Positions 26,297 to 36,066 of a stretch of DNA of 64,000 bases are shown here, piece by piece. Origin of the DNA: Clostridium bornimense (GTDB lineage Bacteria; Bacillota; Clostridia; Clostridiales; Clostridiaceae); NCBI RefSeq assembly GCF_018917145.1, contig NZ_JAHLOD010000003.1:59114-123113 (forward strand). The letters are read 5' to 3'. The translations under genes were made by a program, and so were the position numbers. Within the stretch, counting starts at the first letter, position 1. The number at the start of each line of letters is the position of its first letter. Under the pieces are notes generated by a model. It made no database searches and was not told the origin of the DNA. It saw only the letters and a program-made list of their open reading frames with translations.

Positions 26297-28945
26297 ATGG
26301 AAGAAAAAAATATTTCAATGTCAAAGACATATGATCCTAAATCTTTTGAAGATAGAATATATCAGTGGTGGGAAGAAAAGAAATTTTTTACTCCAAAAGT
26401 AGATAAAAACAAGAAACCATATACAATAATTATGCCACCACCAAATATAACAGGACAACTTCACTTAGGTCACGCATTAGACAATACATTACAAGATGTA
26501 TTAATAAGAACAAAAAGAATGCAAGGATATTCTGCTCTTTGGCTTCCAGGAGAAGACCATGCATCTATTGCAACAGAAGTTAAAGTAGAAAATGAATTAT
26601 TAAAATCAGGCTTAAAAAAGAAAGAAATGGGAAGAGAAGCGTTCTTAGAAAAAGTATGGGAATGGACTGATAAATATAGAGATACTATAAGAAATCAGCT
26701 TAAAAAAGTTGGTGTTTCAGCAGACTTTACTAGAGAGCGTTTTACAATGGATGAAAACTTAAATAAAGCTGTAAGAACAGTTTTTGTTAAGTTATATGAA
26801 GAAGGGCTTATTTATCAAGGAAATAGAATAACTAACTGGTGCCCTAACTGTCAAACTGCCTTGTCAGATGCTGAAATAGAATATAAAGAAAGTGCAGGTC
26901 ACTTTTGGCATATAAACTATCCAGTTAAAGATAGTGATGAATTTGTAGAAATAGCTACAACAAGACCAGAAACATTATTAGGAGATACTGCTGTTGCAGT
27001 TAACCCAGATGATGATAGATATAAACATCTTATAGGAAAAACATTAATTCTTCCTTTAGTAGGTAGAGAAATTCCTGTAGTAGCAGATGATTATGTTGAT
27101 AAGGAATTTGGAACTGGATGTGTTAAAATAACACCAGCTCATGATCCTAACGATTACTTAGTAGGTAAAAGACATAACTTACCTGAAATAAGTGTTATGA
27201 CACTAGATGGTAAAATTGTAGAGGGTTATGGAAAATATTCTGGCATGGACAGATATGATGCAAGAAAAGAAATGGTTAAGGATCTTGAAGAAGCAGGACT
27301 TCTAGTTAAGGTTAAAGATCATACTCATAATGTATCAACTCATGATAGATGTGGTAAGGTAATCGAGCCAATGATATCAAAACAATGGTATGTTAAGATG
27401 GAGGAACTTGCAAAACCTGCTATTGAAGCAGTTAGAAATGGTGATACTGATTTCGTTCCACAAAGATTTGATAAGATCTATTTCAACTGGATGGAAAACA
27501 TTCAAGACTGGTGTATTTCTAGACAATTATGGTGGGGTCACAGAATACCAGTATGGTATTGTAAAGATTGCGGTGAGATAACTGTATCAGTAGAAAATGC
27601 AACTAAGTGTTGTAAGTGTGGATCAAGCAATATAGAGCAAGATAATGATGTATTAGATACTTGGTTCTCTTCAGCTTTATGGCCTTTCTCAACTCTTGGA
27701 TGGCCAGAAAAAACTCCAGATTTAGAATATTTCTATCCAACAGATGTTTTAGTTACTGGATATGACATAATATTCTTCTGGGTAGCAAGAATGATTTTCT
27801 CATCAATGCACAATATGGGAGAAACACCATTTAAGCATGTATTAATTCATGGATTAGTTAGAGATGCAGAAGGTAGAAAAATGAGTAAGTCTCTAGGCAA
27901 TGGTGTAGATCCACTTGAAGTTATCGATACTTATGGAGCAGATGCATTACGTTTCATGCTTATAACTGGTAATGCTCCAGGAAATGATATAAGATTTAAA
28001 ATTGAGAAGGTTGAAGCTGCAAGAAACTTTGCTAATAAGATATGGAATGCATCTAGATTTGTTATGATGAACTTAGATGAAGAGTTATTAAACAAATATA
28101 AAGATTGTAAGAACTATTCATTAGCTGATAAGTGGATATTAGATAGATTTAATAATCTAGCAAAAGAAGTTACAGAAAACATAGAGAAGTTCGATTTAGG
28201 TATAGCAGCACAAAAAATCTATGATTTCATGTGGACAGAATTCTGTGATTGGTATATAGAACTTGTTAAACCAGTATTCTGGGGAGATAATGAGGAAGCA
28301 AAAGGCGTTGCATATAACGTGCTTAAAAAAGTACTTGTTGGTGGACTTCAATTATTACATCCATTTATGCCATATATAACAGAAGAAATATATAGTCACT
28401 TAAATTGTGAGTGTGAATCAATAACAATATCTAAGTGGCCTGAATTCAGTGAAGAATTAGTAGATAAAGTTGCTGAAAAAGAAATGAATTTAATAATAGA
28501 AGCTATAAAGAGCTTAAGAAATGTAAGAGCAGAGATGAATGTACCACCATCTAAAAAGGCAAAAGTATCTATATATGCTATGGAAGAAAAAGATGCATTT
28601 AAGAAAGGTATAATTTATCTTGAAAAACTAGGTTCAGCTTCAGAAGTTGAATTTGTAGATTCTAAAGATGATGCACCAGAAAATTCTGTTACAGCAGTAA
28701 CATCAGGGGCAGAATTATATATGCCATTATTAGATCTTATAGATCTTGAAAAAGAACTTGAGAGATTAAATAAGGAAAAAGATAAACTTCAAAGTGAAAT
28801 AGATAGAGTAGAAAAGAAACTAACTAATGAAAGATTTGTATCTAAGGCTCCAGAAGCTGTAGTAGCAGAAGAAAAAGCTAAGGGTGAAAAGTATAAAGAA
28901 ATGTATAAAGCTGTAGTAGAAAGGCTTGAGACATTACAAAAATAG
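26297..28945 (+). CDS. valS: Valyl-tRNA synthetase
   Basis: A class Ia synthetase. The HIGH-type motif is in [15 protein letters not shown], and KMSKS is in [14 protein letters not shown]. The editing domain includes [15 protein letters not shown]. Two zinc-type CxxC pairs surround WCPNC and CKDCGEI / CCKCGS, and a C-terminal coiled-coil arm ends the protein ([24 protein letters not shown]). It has 882 residues from the ATG at 26297, which follows GGAGGT at 26285-26290; the frame from 26258 starts in the repeat and is rejected. Expression is set by the valine T-box. Confidence 0.97.
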   Translation: MEEKNISMSKTYDPKSFEDRIYQWWEEKKFFTPKVDKNKKPYTIIMPPPNITGQLHLGHALDNTLQDVLIRTKRMQGYSALWLPGEDHASIATEVKVENELLKSGLKKKEMGREAFLEKVWEWTDKYRDTIRNQLKKVGVSADFTRERFTMDENLNKAVRTVFVKLYEEGLIYQGNRITNWCPNCQTALSDAEIEYKESAGHFWHINYPVKDSDEFVEIATTRPETLLGDTAVAVNPDDDRYKHLIGKTLILPLVGREIPVVADDYVDKEFGTGCVKITPAHDPNDYLVGKRHNLPEISVMTLDGKIVEGYGKYSGMDRYDARKEMVKDLEEAGLLVKVKDHTHNVSTHDRCGKVIEPMISKQWYVKMEELAKPAIEAVRNGDTDFVPQRFDKIYFNWMENIQDWCISRQLWWGHRIPVWYCKDCGEITVSVENATKCCKCGSSNIEQDNDVLDTWFSSALWPFSTLGWPEKTPDLEYFYPTDVLVTGYDIIFFWVARMIFSSMHNMGETPFKHVLIHGLVRDAEGRKMSKSLGNGVDPLEVIDTYGADALRFMLITGNAPGNDIRFKIEKVEAARNFANKIWNASRFVMMNLDEELLNKYKDCKNYSLADKWILDRFNNLAKEVTENIEKFDLGIAAQKIYDFMWTEFCDWYIELVKPVFWGDNEEAKGVAYNVLKKVLVGGLQLLHPFMPYITEEIYSHLNCECESITISKWPEFSEELVDKVAEKEMNLIIEAIKSLRNVRAEMNVPPSKKAKVSIYAMEEKDAFKKGIIYLEKLGSASEVEFVDSKDDAPENSVTAVTSGAELYMPLLDLIDLEKELERLNKEKDKLQSEIDRVEKKLTNERFVSKAPEAVVAEEKAKGEKYKEMYKAVVERLETLQK

Positions 28946-28952
28946 AAAATAC

Positions 28953-29000
28953 AATAAGAAGAGTGGCTGTAGCTCTGAAGTGCACAACAGCCCTCTTATT
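28953..29000 (+). other. Hairpin between valS and glnS without a T run
   Basis: AATAAGAAGAGTGGCTGT at 28953-28970 can pair with ACAGCCCTCTTATT at 28987-29000 with a small internal bulge. No T tract follows, so termination is doubtful. It may be an RNA processing or stability element that allows valS transcription to continue into glnS. Confidence 0.5.
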
Positions 29001-29023
29001 CAAAAGTTAAGGGGTTGATATTT

Positions 29024-30682
29024 GTGACAGAAGAAAACAAGTCTTCGAATTTTATAAAAACTATAATAAGCAATGATTTGGAAAGTGGAAAGTATAAGGA
29101 AATAGTTACACGTTTTCCACCAGAACCTAATGGTTACCTTCATATAGGTCATGCAAAATCAATAATATTAAATTTTGGAGTTGCTGATGAATTTGGTGGA
29201 AAAACAAATTTAAGATTTGATGATACAAATCCTGTTAAAGAAGATACTGAATATGTAGAATCAATTAAAGAAGATGTAAAATGGCTTGGCTATGAGTGGG
29301 ATAACTTATTTTTTGCATCAGATTACTTTGACTATATGTATGAAAAAGCTATATTACTTATAAAGAAGGGATTAGCTTATGTATGTGATTTAACACCTGA
29401 AGAAATAAGAGAGTATAGAGGAACACTTACAGAGCCTGGTAAAGAGAGTCCATATAGAAATAGAACAGTAGAAGAAAATCTAGAATTGTTCCAAAGAATG
29501 AAAGATGGAGAATTCAAAGATGGAGAAAAAGTTTTAAGAGCTAAGATAGATATGGCATCTCCTAATATAAATATGAGAGATCCTATAATATACAGAATAG
29601 CTCATGCTTCACATCATAATACTGGAGATAAATGGTGTATATATCCAATGTATGATTTTGCACATCCATTAGAAGATGCTCATGAAGGTATAACTCATTC
29701 AATTTGTACATTAGAATTTGCAGATCATAGACCTTTATATGATTGGATAATTAAAGAATGTGAAACAGAATGTGTACCAAAGCAATATGAATTTGCAAGA
29801 TTAAATATTACTAATACTGTAATGAGTAAGAGAAAATTAAAGTTATTAGTTGATGAAGGTATAGTTGATGGGTGGGATGATCCTAGAATGCCGACTATAG
29901 CTGGTCTTAGAAGAAGAGGATATACAGCAGAAGCTATAAGAAACTTCTGCAAGGAAATAGGTGTAGCAAAAGCAGCTTCAACAGTAGATTCAGCTATGCT
30001 TGACTATTTTGTAAGAGAAGACTTAAATATAAAAGCTCCAAGAACAATGGCAATTTTAGATCCATTAAAATTAGTTATAACTAATTATCCTGAAAATGAG
30101 GAAGAAATTCTTGAAATAGAAAATAATCCTCATGATGAAAATTCGGATAAGAGAAAAGTACCATTTTCTAGGGAAATATATATTGAGAGAGAGGACTTTA
30201 TGGAAAATCCTCCAAAGAAATATTTTAGATTATTCCCAGGTAATGAAGTTAGACTTAAAGGAGCATATTTTGTAAAATGTAATGAAGTTATCAAAGATGA
30301 GAATGGAAATGTAACAGAAATACATTGTACTTATGATCCAGAAACAAAGAGTGGTAGCGGATTTACAGGAAGAAAAGTAAAAGGAACAATACATTGGGTT
30401 AGTGCTAAACATTGTGCTAAAGCTGAGTTTAGATTATATGAACCACTTATTTTAGATTCTGAAGATGAGGAAGAAGAAAATAAAAATTTCTTAGAGAAGA
30501 TAAATCCAAATTCTCTTGTAACAAAAGAAGGATTAATAGAAGATAGTTTATTAACTGCAGAAAAGGGAGAAGCATTCCAATTTTTCAGACATGGTTATTT
30601 CAATGTTGATTCAAAATTATCAACTAACGAAAAGCCAGTATTCAATAGAATAGTATCATTAAAGAGTTCATTTAGATTATAA
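29024..30682 (+). CDS. glnS: Glutaminyl-tRNA synthetase
   Basis: A class Ib synthetase that charges tRNA-Gln directly. The HIGH-type motif is in [15 protein letters not shown]. The Rossmann core is followed by the second motif VMSKRKL, and the C-terminal half is the beta-barrel anticodon domain of the GlnRS type ([21 protein letters not shown]). It has 552 residues, like E. coli GlnRS. The GTG at 29024 lies nine bases after AAGGGG; the TTG at 29015 abuts that site. GlnRS is uncommon in Gram-positive bacteria, which mostly use GatCAB, but occurs in several clostridia. The terminator is the palindrome at 30689-30730. Confidence 0.94.
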   Translation: MTEENKSSNFIKTIISNDLESGKYKEIVTRFPPEPNGYLHIGHAKSIILNFGVADEFGGKTNLRFDDTNPVKEDTEYVESIKEDVKWLGYEWDNLFFASDYFDYMYEKAILLIKKGLAYVCDLTPEEIREYRGTLTEPGKESPYRNRTVEENLELFQRMKDGEFKDGEKVLRAKIDMASPNINMRDPIIYRIAHASHHNTGDKWCIYPMYDFAHPLEDAHEGITHSICTLEFADHRPLYDWIIKECETECVPKQYEFARLNITNTVMSKRKLKLLVDEGIVDGWDDPRMPTIAGLRRRGYTAEAIRNFCKEIGVAKAASTVDSAMLDYFVREDLNIKAPRTMAILDPLKLVITNYPENEEEILEIENNPHDENSDKRKVPFSREIYIEREDFMENPPKKYFRLFPGNEVRLKGAYFVKCNEVIKDENGNVTEIHCTYDPETKSGSGFTGRKVKGTIHWVSAKHCAKAEFRLYEPLILDSEDEEEENKNFLEKINPNSLVTKEGLIEDSLLTAEKGEAFQFFRHGYFNVDSKLSTNEKPVFNRIVSLKSSFRL

Positions 30683-30688
30683 GAAGAA

Positions 30689-30925
30689 GGAGGTATCACT
30701 AACAAATAAAAAGTTGTTAGTGATACCTCCTTTTATTATGGCAGAAAACAGGGCACAGGTTAGATGGCACAGGGCACAAGTAAGGTTAATTTTCCCTAAA
30801 GGTAAAATATTTTAGTCCTGAACTGTGAACTGTGAACTGACACCTGTGCCATGATTTCTATTTTGCTGAAAAAACTGCCGTACTTTGATTTTACTTTTTC
30901 TGTGCGATAACCTCTTTTGATTTAC
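30689..30925 (-). repeat. Composite intergenic repeat, copy 4 (inverted)
   Basis: A perfect 17-bp palindrome at 30689-30730 (GGAGGTATCACTAACAA) is followed by a T-rich tail and is the glnS terminator. GGCACAGGTTAGATGGCACA, a TTTTCCCTAAAGGTAAAA hairpin (about 30788-30805) with TTTTAGTCCTG, GAACTGTGAACTGTGAACTG, and an inverted CTGCCGTACTTTGATTTTAC block (30878-30910) follow. That last block is the complement of the block at 20488-20522. Block order matches copy 2 for its first half. The interval to the Nudix gene, 30683-31013, otherwise holds only a TATAAT at 30962-30967. Confidence 0.8.
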
Positions 30926-31013
30926 TACCAAAAACGACATAATTTTATATTAGTTAAATGTTATAATTGGTGATATATAATAGAAGTTATCTCATAGAAA
31001 GGATAAAAGTTTA

Positions 31014-31529
31014 ATGATGGTTAGAGTTATAGCGGGTGCATTTATTATTGAGGGAAATGATTATCTACTTATGAAAAGATCAGATACTAAAAAAATTGCA
31101 CCTGGAATGTGGGGTGGTGTAGGTGGACATGCAGAGCCTAATGAATTAAATAGTCCAAAGAAAACGTGTTTACGAGAAATATATGAAGAGACAGGCATAG
31201 AGGAAGCAGATTTTAAAGATTTTAATTTAAAATATATTATTATTCGTAGGAATAAGGGTGAAATTGTGTTAATGTATTATTTTATTGCCTTATCAAAGAT
31301 AAGAAGATATGAAGATAAAACGCAAGAAGGTAAATTGCATTGGATAAATAAACATGAATTATTAGATAGACCTATGTCATTTGAAATAAGAAGTATGTTA
31401 AAACATTATATTAGTATAGGATATAAAAGCAATGAAATCAATGTTGGAACTGTAAGTGTTATTGAAAATAAGCCAGTAATGAATTGGAACACCATTGATT
31501 CATGGGAAGGGTTAACTGGAATTGAATGA
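31014..31529 (+). CDS. Nudix hydrolase
   Basis: A 171-residue MutT-like pyrophosphohydrolase. The Nudix box can be read as GGHAEPNELNSPKKTCLREIYEETGI, given here as its ends GGHAEPNE and REIYEETGI, with all metal-binding Glu residues present. The spacing between the first Glu and the REIYEE part is about two residues longer than the consensus. The N-terminal strand VRVIAGAFIIEGNDYLLMKRS is typical. The substrate cannot be told; cytoplasmic housecleaning of oxidised or capped nucleotides is the general role. It starts at the ATG pair at 31014/31017 after AAAGGAT. It is transcribed alone. Confidence 0.87.
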   Translation: MMVRVIAGAFIIEGNDYLLMKRSDTKKIAPGMWGGVGGHAEPNELNSPKKTCLREIYEETGIEEADFKDFNLKYIIIRRNKGEIVLMYYFIALSKIRRYEDKTQEGKLHWINKHELLDRPMSFEIRSMLKHYISIGYKSNEINVGTVSVIENKPVMNWNTIDSWEGLTGIE

Positions 31530-31584
31530 TATCAAATTAGTAATTAAATTATGTTAGTTCATTTTTACAGTACATTTAAAATAT

Positions 31585-31613
31585 ACTATATGAAGGTGAA
31601 ACCCTCATATAGT
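31585..31613. terminator. Hairpin between convergent genes
   Basis: ACTATATGA and TCATATAGT form a 9-bp perfect stem enclosing a GG/CC extension. The sequence downstream (AGTTCATGAACTGA) resembles that after the 20703-20725 hairpin. It lacks a strong T run. Confidence 0.5.
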
Positions 31614-31632
31614 TCATGAACTGAGCCCTGTC

Positions 31633-32001
31633 TTAATTTGTTGCTGATTTTTTTATAGGATATAAATAATCATTAATTGATTGAGATAAGTCGTTTATTT
31701 TAGATAATAGTAAAGTTCCTTTATTTTTATCTATATATTCTGTATAAGTCATAATTTCTATAAGATATTGAGATTTAGTTAGTTCTTTTAATGCTTCTTG
31801 AAGAATATTAAATTCTGAGGTAGTCTTATTTTTAATATTTGGGCTATCTAAAATTAAACAAAGTTTCTTAAGACTATTTTTTAATTCTTTAACAAAAACA
31901 GTAGCTCTATTTTCTTTTGTTAAACTATAACATAACTCTTTAGCCAATATTGCAAAAGATAAAAAGTTCTTTTTTATTATATTAATAATAATCATCTCCA
32001 T
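31633..32001 (-). CDS. Hypothetical helical protein, 122 residues
   Basis: I do not recognise a family. The sequence is predicted by eye to be mostly alpha helical, basic in its first half, with no signal peptide, no membrane helix and two Cys residues (ELCYSL, KKLCLIL). Leu/Ile spacing in FNILQEALKELTKSQYLIEIM and LLSKINDLSQSINDYL suggests a small helical bundle. The ATG at 32001 is followed by an in-frame ATG at 31995 and neither has a clean ribosome site, so the start is uncertain. It is convergent with the Nudix gene and divergent from the acetyltransferase gene. Confidence 0.55.
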   Translation of the reverse strand: MEMIIINIIKKNFLSFAILAKELCYSLTKENRATVFVKELKNSLKKLCLILDSPNIKNKTTSEFNILQEALKELTKSQYLIEIMTYTEYIDKNKGTLLLSKINDLSQSINDYLYPIKKSATN

Positions 32002-32145
32002 TTTAACAATTTAACTATATATTGTAATTATATCCACAAGGTGAAGACATATACATGTAATTTAGTAATTTCTATATAAATTGATATTTACCAAATTGTG
32101 GTGATATAATATCATATATTAAAATAAGTGGAAGAAGTTGATGAA

Positions 32146-32634
32146 ATGAGAGTAATACATACCGATGGCAGAGATAAAAGGTTTGAGAATCTTTGTGGTG
32201 AACTTGATAAGTATTTAAATAATATAATTGGAGAAGAAAAGCAAAAAAATCAATATAATCGATATAATACCCTTGACGATATACATGATGTAATTTTAAT
32301 TGAAGATAAAAGTGACATCGTAGCTTGTGGAGGATTTAAAAGATATGATGAATTTACTGCAGAAGTAAAACGAGTATATGTAAAAGAAACTGCAAGAAGA
32401 CATGGACTTGGGAAAGCTGTAATGGATGAAATTGAAAAAGTAGCCTTAAAAAAAGGATATAAAAATCTTATTTTAGAAACCGGAAAGGCTCTAAAAGGCG
32501 CTGAAAAGATGTATATAAAGTTAGGGTTTGAGGTTATTAATAATTTTGGTCCATATATTGATAATGAAGAATCTATATGCATGAAGAAGATTATTTCAGT
32601 TAAGAAAATAATTAATAAAGAGACTATAAGATAA
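32146..32634 (+). CDS. GNAT-family N-acetyltransferase
   Basis: An acetyl-CoA-dependent acetyltransferase of about 162 residues. The CoA-binding motif A is RVYVKETARRHGLGKAVMDE, with the R-x-x-G-x-G pattern, followed by motif B around NLILETGKALKGAEKMYIKLGFEVI, shown in part. The acceptor cannot be predicted; it may be an amino acid or small amine. I prefer the ATG at 32146, because the frame from 32128 starts with a GTG that merely extends an acidic leader. It is a single gene, followed by the composite repeat at 32640-32864. Confidence 0.82.
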   Translation: MRVIHTDGRDKRFENLCGELDKYLNNIIGEEKQKNQYNRYNTLDDIHDVILIEDKSDIVACGGFKRYDEFTAEVKRVYVKETARRHGLGKAVMDEIEKVALKKGYKNLILETGKALKGAEKMYIKLGFEVINNFGPYIDNEESICMKKIISVKKIINKETIR

Positions 32635-32639
32635 TTCAC

Positions 32640-32864
32640 AAAGCGCAATTTATAATTAATGTTAATTTCCCCCTATGGGGAAAATATTATAGTCCTGCGT
32701 ACAGTCAATGTAATGGCAATGGGTAATGAAAATTGGCATTTCCATTGGATAGGCTATGTAACAAATTTCATTAGTTTTAATAAGAATCATTAATCGTGAG
32801 TTGCGAATTAAAAAAAGAGGCCTTGCCTACAAATTTTCATTTGTTATTGCGACAGCCTCTTTTT
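32640..32864. repeat. Composite intergenic repeat, copy 5, ending in a bidirectional terminator
   Basis: TTAATTTCCCCCTATGGGGA with the following AAATATTATAGTCCTGC (about 32661-32698) matches the small-hairpin block of copies 2, 3 and 4. The terminal palindrome at 32812-32864 has arms AAAAAGAGGC and GCCTCTTTTT. Its interior ACAAATTTTCATTTGTTATTGCGACA is of the CTAACAAAT family. It lies between convergent genes and should terminate both the acetyltransferase and gltX transcripts. The middle part is diverged. Confidence 0.72.
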
Positions 32865-32879
32865 CATAAAGATTAAATT

Positions 32880-34538
32880 TTAGTTATTTATAAATTTTTC
32901 GAATCTTTCCATAACTTTATCTTTTCCTAAGATTTGCATTATAGCATAAAGGTCAGGTGTATTAGTTCTGTGAGTTATAGCACTTCTTACAGCACCAGCA
33001 ACATCAGAAACCATTCCTTTAAATAATTCAGGATTCTTCTTAAATGCCTTTCTATCAGCAGTATATCCCATTTCGATTGCTTTTTCTTTAAGAGCAGCAA
33101 ACCATTCTTCTTGAGTACCATTTAAGTCTAATATAGGCATATATTCTTTTATAATTTCTTTAGCAGATTCCATATTTAAAGATTTAGGTAATTCAATATT
33201 GTCTACACTTTCTTTATTGAATAATTCATCAAAGAAATAGAAAATCTTTTCTTTAACATCAGACCACTTACCAAAATCTTTTCTTGGCTTTGGAACTTCT
33301 CTATCAATATTAAATATAGAAGTAGTGAATTCCTTATCTTTTGATACTAAATTAGCCATTTCAGTATCATATTCTTTACTCCAAGCTAAGTAGCTATCAT
33401 AAACTTCAGTAGCTTTCATTTTTGATATAACATTTTTGCTTACATCATTTAATTTTACTATATCAAATAATGCACCACTTTTACTCATTTTATCTAAAGA
33501 TATTTTGAATTCTTTGTAATCTAGAGTTGGATTTTCTTCTCTCCAAGTTTCAAAAGTAGAATTTATTATATTTAAAAGATATTCTATAACAGAAGTTACA
33601 GGGTAACCTTCTTCTCTATAATATGAAACAGCACTTTCAGCATCTTTTCTTTTACTTAATTTTCTCTTAGATCCACCATCTTGTTTCATGATAGTAGGTA
33701 TATGTGCATAGTTTGGAGTATCAAAACCTAATACGTTAAATAGTTGAACGTGAATTGGTAATGATGATAACCATTCTTCTCCTCTTATTACATCAGTTGT
33801 TCCCATTAAAGCATCATCTATTGCATGAGCAAAATGATAAGTAGGAAGTCCATCAGATTTAATGATTACTATATCTACATTATTTTCAGGGAAAGAAATA
33901 TCACCTTTTATTAAATCGTGGAATTCAACTTTCTTGTTGATATCTCCAGGAGATTTTAATCTCAATATGTAAGGATCACCGTTTTTTATACGTTCAATTG
34001 CAACATTAGGATCTAAATCTCTACATTTTGCATAAGCTCCATAGTAACCAGGAGTAATCTTATTTGCAGTTTGTTCTTCACGAGTAGCAGTTAATTCCTC
34101 AGCAGAACAGAAACAAGGGTAAGCTAGGCCTTTTTCTACTAGAACTTTTGCAAAGGCTTTATAGATATTACCTCTTTCGCTTTGTTTGTATGGTCCATAA
34201 TTACCTTTTTCAGTATTTTCACCAGTAACACCTTCATTAAAGTGTAAGTCGAAACTTTCCATAGTTTTTATAGTATCTTCTATAGCACCAGCTACTTCTC
34301 TTTTTTGATCTGTGTCTTCTATTCTTAAATAAAATATACCATCACTTTGAGAAGCTAGTCTTTCATTTATTAAAGCTGTGAAGATTCCACCAATGTGTTG
34401 AAAACCAGTTGGACTAGGGGCATATCTAACTACCTTTGCACCTTCTTTAAGTTGTCTTTTAGGATATTTTTTTAAATAATCGTCAGCTGTTAAATCAATA
34501 TCACTAAATATTGTGTTAGCTAAATCAGTATAACTCAT
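32880..34538 (-). CDS. gltX: Glutamyl-tRNA synthetase
   Basis: A class Ib synthetase. The HIGH-type motif is in [14 protein letters not shown], and the KMSKS-type motif is [10 protein letters not shown]. At 552 residues it is longer than the usual ~480-residue bacterial GluRS and has an N-terminal leader of about 35 residues, a form seen in clostridia. Whether it charges tRNA-Glu only, or also tRNA-Gln, cannot be read; the nearby glnS suggests it can be discriminating. GAAGGGATGATATT precedes the ATG on the minus strand. It is a single gene. Confidence 0.93.
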   Translation of the reverse strand: MSYTDLANTIFSDIDLTADDYLKKYPKRQLKEGAKVVRYAPSPTGFQHIGGIFTALINERLASQSDGIFYLRIEDTDQKREVAGAIEDTIKTMESFDLHFNEGVTGENTEKGNYGPYKQSERGNIYKAFAKVLVEKGLAYPCFCSAEELTATREEQTANKITPGYYGAYAKCRDLDPNVAIERIKNGDPYILRLKSPGDINKKVEFHDLIKGDISFPENNVDIVIIKSDGLPTYHFAHAIDDALMGTTDVIRGEEWLSSLPIHVQLFNVLGFDTPNYAHIPTIMKQDGGSKRKLSKRKDAESAVSYYREEGYPVTSVIEYLLNIINSTFETWREENPTLDYKEFKISLDKMSKSGALFDIVKLNDVSKNVISKMKATEVYDSYLAWSKEYDTEMANLVSKDKEFTTSIFNIDREVPKPRKDFGKWSDVKEKIFYFFDELFNKESVDNIELPKSLNMESAKEIIKEYMPILDLNGTQEEWFAALKEKAIEMGYTADRKAFKKNPELFKGMVSDVAGAVRSAITHRTNTPDLYAIMQILGKDKVMERFEKFINN

Positions 34539-34654
34539 AATATCATCCCTTCATAAATCTATTTAAAAATAAATTATATATAATATTAAATTCTATATTA
34601 TTATAACTATAGTAATTATTAATGTAAATAGCAGTAGAATTGTTAAAGGTAATG

Positions 34655-34682
34655 TTGATATGTGGAAAAATAATATTATAAT
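34655..34682 (+). promoter_or_regulatory. Promoter of folC
   Basis: TTGATA at 34655-34660 and TATAAT at 34677-34682 with a 16-base spacer, about 35 bases before the start codon. Confidence 0.65.
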
Positions 34683-34718
34683 TAAGTTAGAGATAGATAT
34701 AGACTGGAGAGAAAATAT

Positions 34719-36011
34719 ATGAATTACAGAGAGACAATGGATTATATACATAATACAGCAAAATTCGGTATGAACTTTGGATTAAAGAGAACAAAAAGAT
34801 TACTGGAGTATTTAGGAAGTCCCCATGAAAAGTTAAAGTGCATACATATAGCTGGAACTAATGGAAAAGGGTCAACATCAGCGATGGTGGCAGAAATATT
34901 AAAGGAATCAGGATATAAAGTTGGATTATATACATCACCTTTTCTAGAAGAATTTGAAGAGAGAATACAAATAAATTCAGTTAATATACCAAAAGAGAAA
35001 TTATGTAGTGTAATAGAAAAGGTATCAAAGGCTGTAGATAAAGTATCAAAGGAAGGATTAGGTGATCCTACAGAATTTGAAATAATAACAGCGGCGATGT
35101 TTTTATATTATTATGAAGAGAATATTGATATAGCAGTAGTTGAAGTTGGATTAGGAGGAAGATTAGATTCTACTAATATTTTAGATCCAATACTAACAGT
35201 AATTACATCTATTTCTTATGATCATGTTGGAATATTAGGAACTACACTAAAAGAGATAGCAACAGAGAAAGCTGGGATTATTAAAGAGGGAGTACCACTT
35301 GTCTTATATCCTGTAGAAGAAGAAGCAAGAGAAGCTATAGTTAGTGTTGCAAAGATGAAGAATTGTGAGATTAATTCTGTGGCATCTAATGATGCAGAAT
35401 TTATTAAGATTATTGAAGAAGAAAAAATGTATCAAGTTGTTAGATATAATAATGAAGAATATAAATTAGCATTACTAGGAACACATCAAGTAATAAACTT
35501 TTCTGTTGTTATGAAAATAGTAGAATCACTTAGAAAGTTAGGATATACCATAAGCAATGAAAATGTTAAAAATGCATTAAAAAATGTTGTATGGAAAGGT
35601 AGAATGGAAGTAGTAGCTAATAAGCCATATATTTTGTTAGATGGTGCACACAACTTAGGAGGAATAGAGAAATTAAAAGAAAGTTTAAACAAGTATTTTA
35701 ATTACTCAAAGTTAATATTGATAATTGGGATATTAGGGGACAAGGATGTGGAACATATGCTTGAGAAGATTATTCCAAGTGCTGAGGAAATAATAACAGT
35801 AACACCTAATTCACCAAGAGCAATGAGTGCTACAGAACTAAAATCAAAGATAGAAAGAATAACTAGTAAGAAGGTTAGTTCTTTTGATAGATATGAAGAA
35901 GCTTTCGGATATGCTAAGGATATATCTAATGAAGATGATATGATATTAATTTGTGGGTCTCTATATATGATTGGTGATATGAGAAAAATAGTAGTAAAGA
36001 ATGTTTATTAA
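34719..36011 (+). CDS. folC: Folylpolyglutamate synthase / dihydrofolate synthase
   Basis: A Mur-ligase-type enzyme that adds glutamate to folates. The P-loop is IAGTNGKGSTSAMVAEIL (about residue 45). The second-domain motif is ILLDGAHNLGGIEKL, and the Mg-binding region is VGLGGRLDSTNI. It has 430 residues, normal for the family. The start ATG follows TGGAGAG. It has its own promoter and ends at the palindrome 36021-36066. Confidence 0.94.
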   Translation: MNYRETMDYIHNTAKFGMNFGLKRTKRLLEYLGSPHEKLKCIHIAGTNGKGSTSAMVAEILKESGYKVGLYTSPFLEEFEERIQINSVNIPKEKLCSVIEKVSKAVDKVSKEGLGDPTEFEIITAAMFLYYYEENIDIAVVEVGLGGRLDSTNILDPILTVITSISYDHVGILGTTLKEIATEKAGIIKEGVPLVLYPVEEEAREAIVSVAKMKNCEINSVASNDAEFIKIIEEEKMYQVVRYNNEEYKLALLGTHQVINFSVVMKIVESLRKLGYTISNENVKNALKNVVWKGRMEVVANKPYILLDGAHNLGGIEKLKESLNKYFNYSKLILIIGILGDKDVEHMLEKIIPSAEEIITVTPNSPRAMSATELKSKIERITSKKVSSFDRYEEAFGYAKDISNEDDMILICGSLYMIGDMRKIVVKNVY

Positions 36012-36020
36012 TATAAAAAG

Positions 36021-36066
36021 AAGGTACCGCTAATGAAATTTTATTTGTTAGCGATACCTTATTATT
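36021..36066. terminator. Bidirectional palindrome terminator, CTAACAAAT family
   Basis: AAGGTACCGCTAA (36021-36033) pairs with TTAGCGATACCTT (36048-36060), and the inner part reads ATTTTATTTG. It lies between the convergent folC and AI-2E transporter genes. Confidence 0.8.

Noticed and set aside
26079..26330. Minus-strand frame of 83 codons over the T-box and repeat
   Set aside because: It runs through the T-box terminator and the simple repeat on the opposite strand of valS; no ribosome site or family.
32250..32648. Minus-strand frame of 132 codons
   Set aside because: It is antisense to the acetyltransferase gene, whose motifs are intact.
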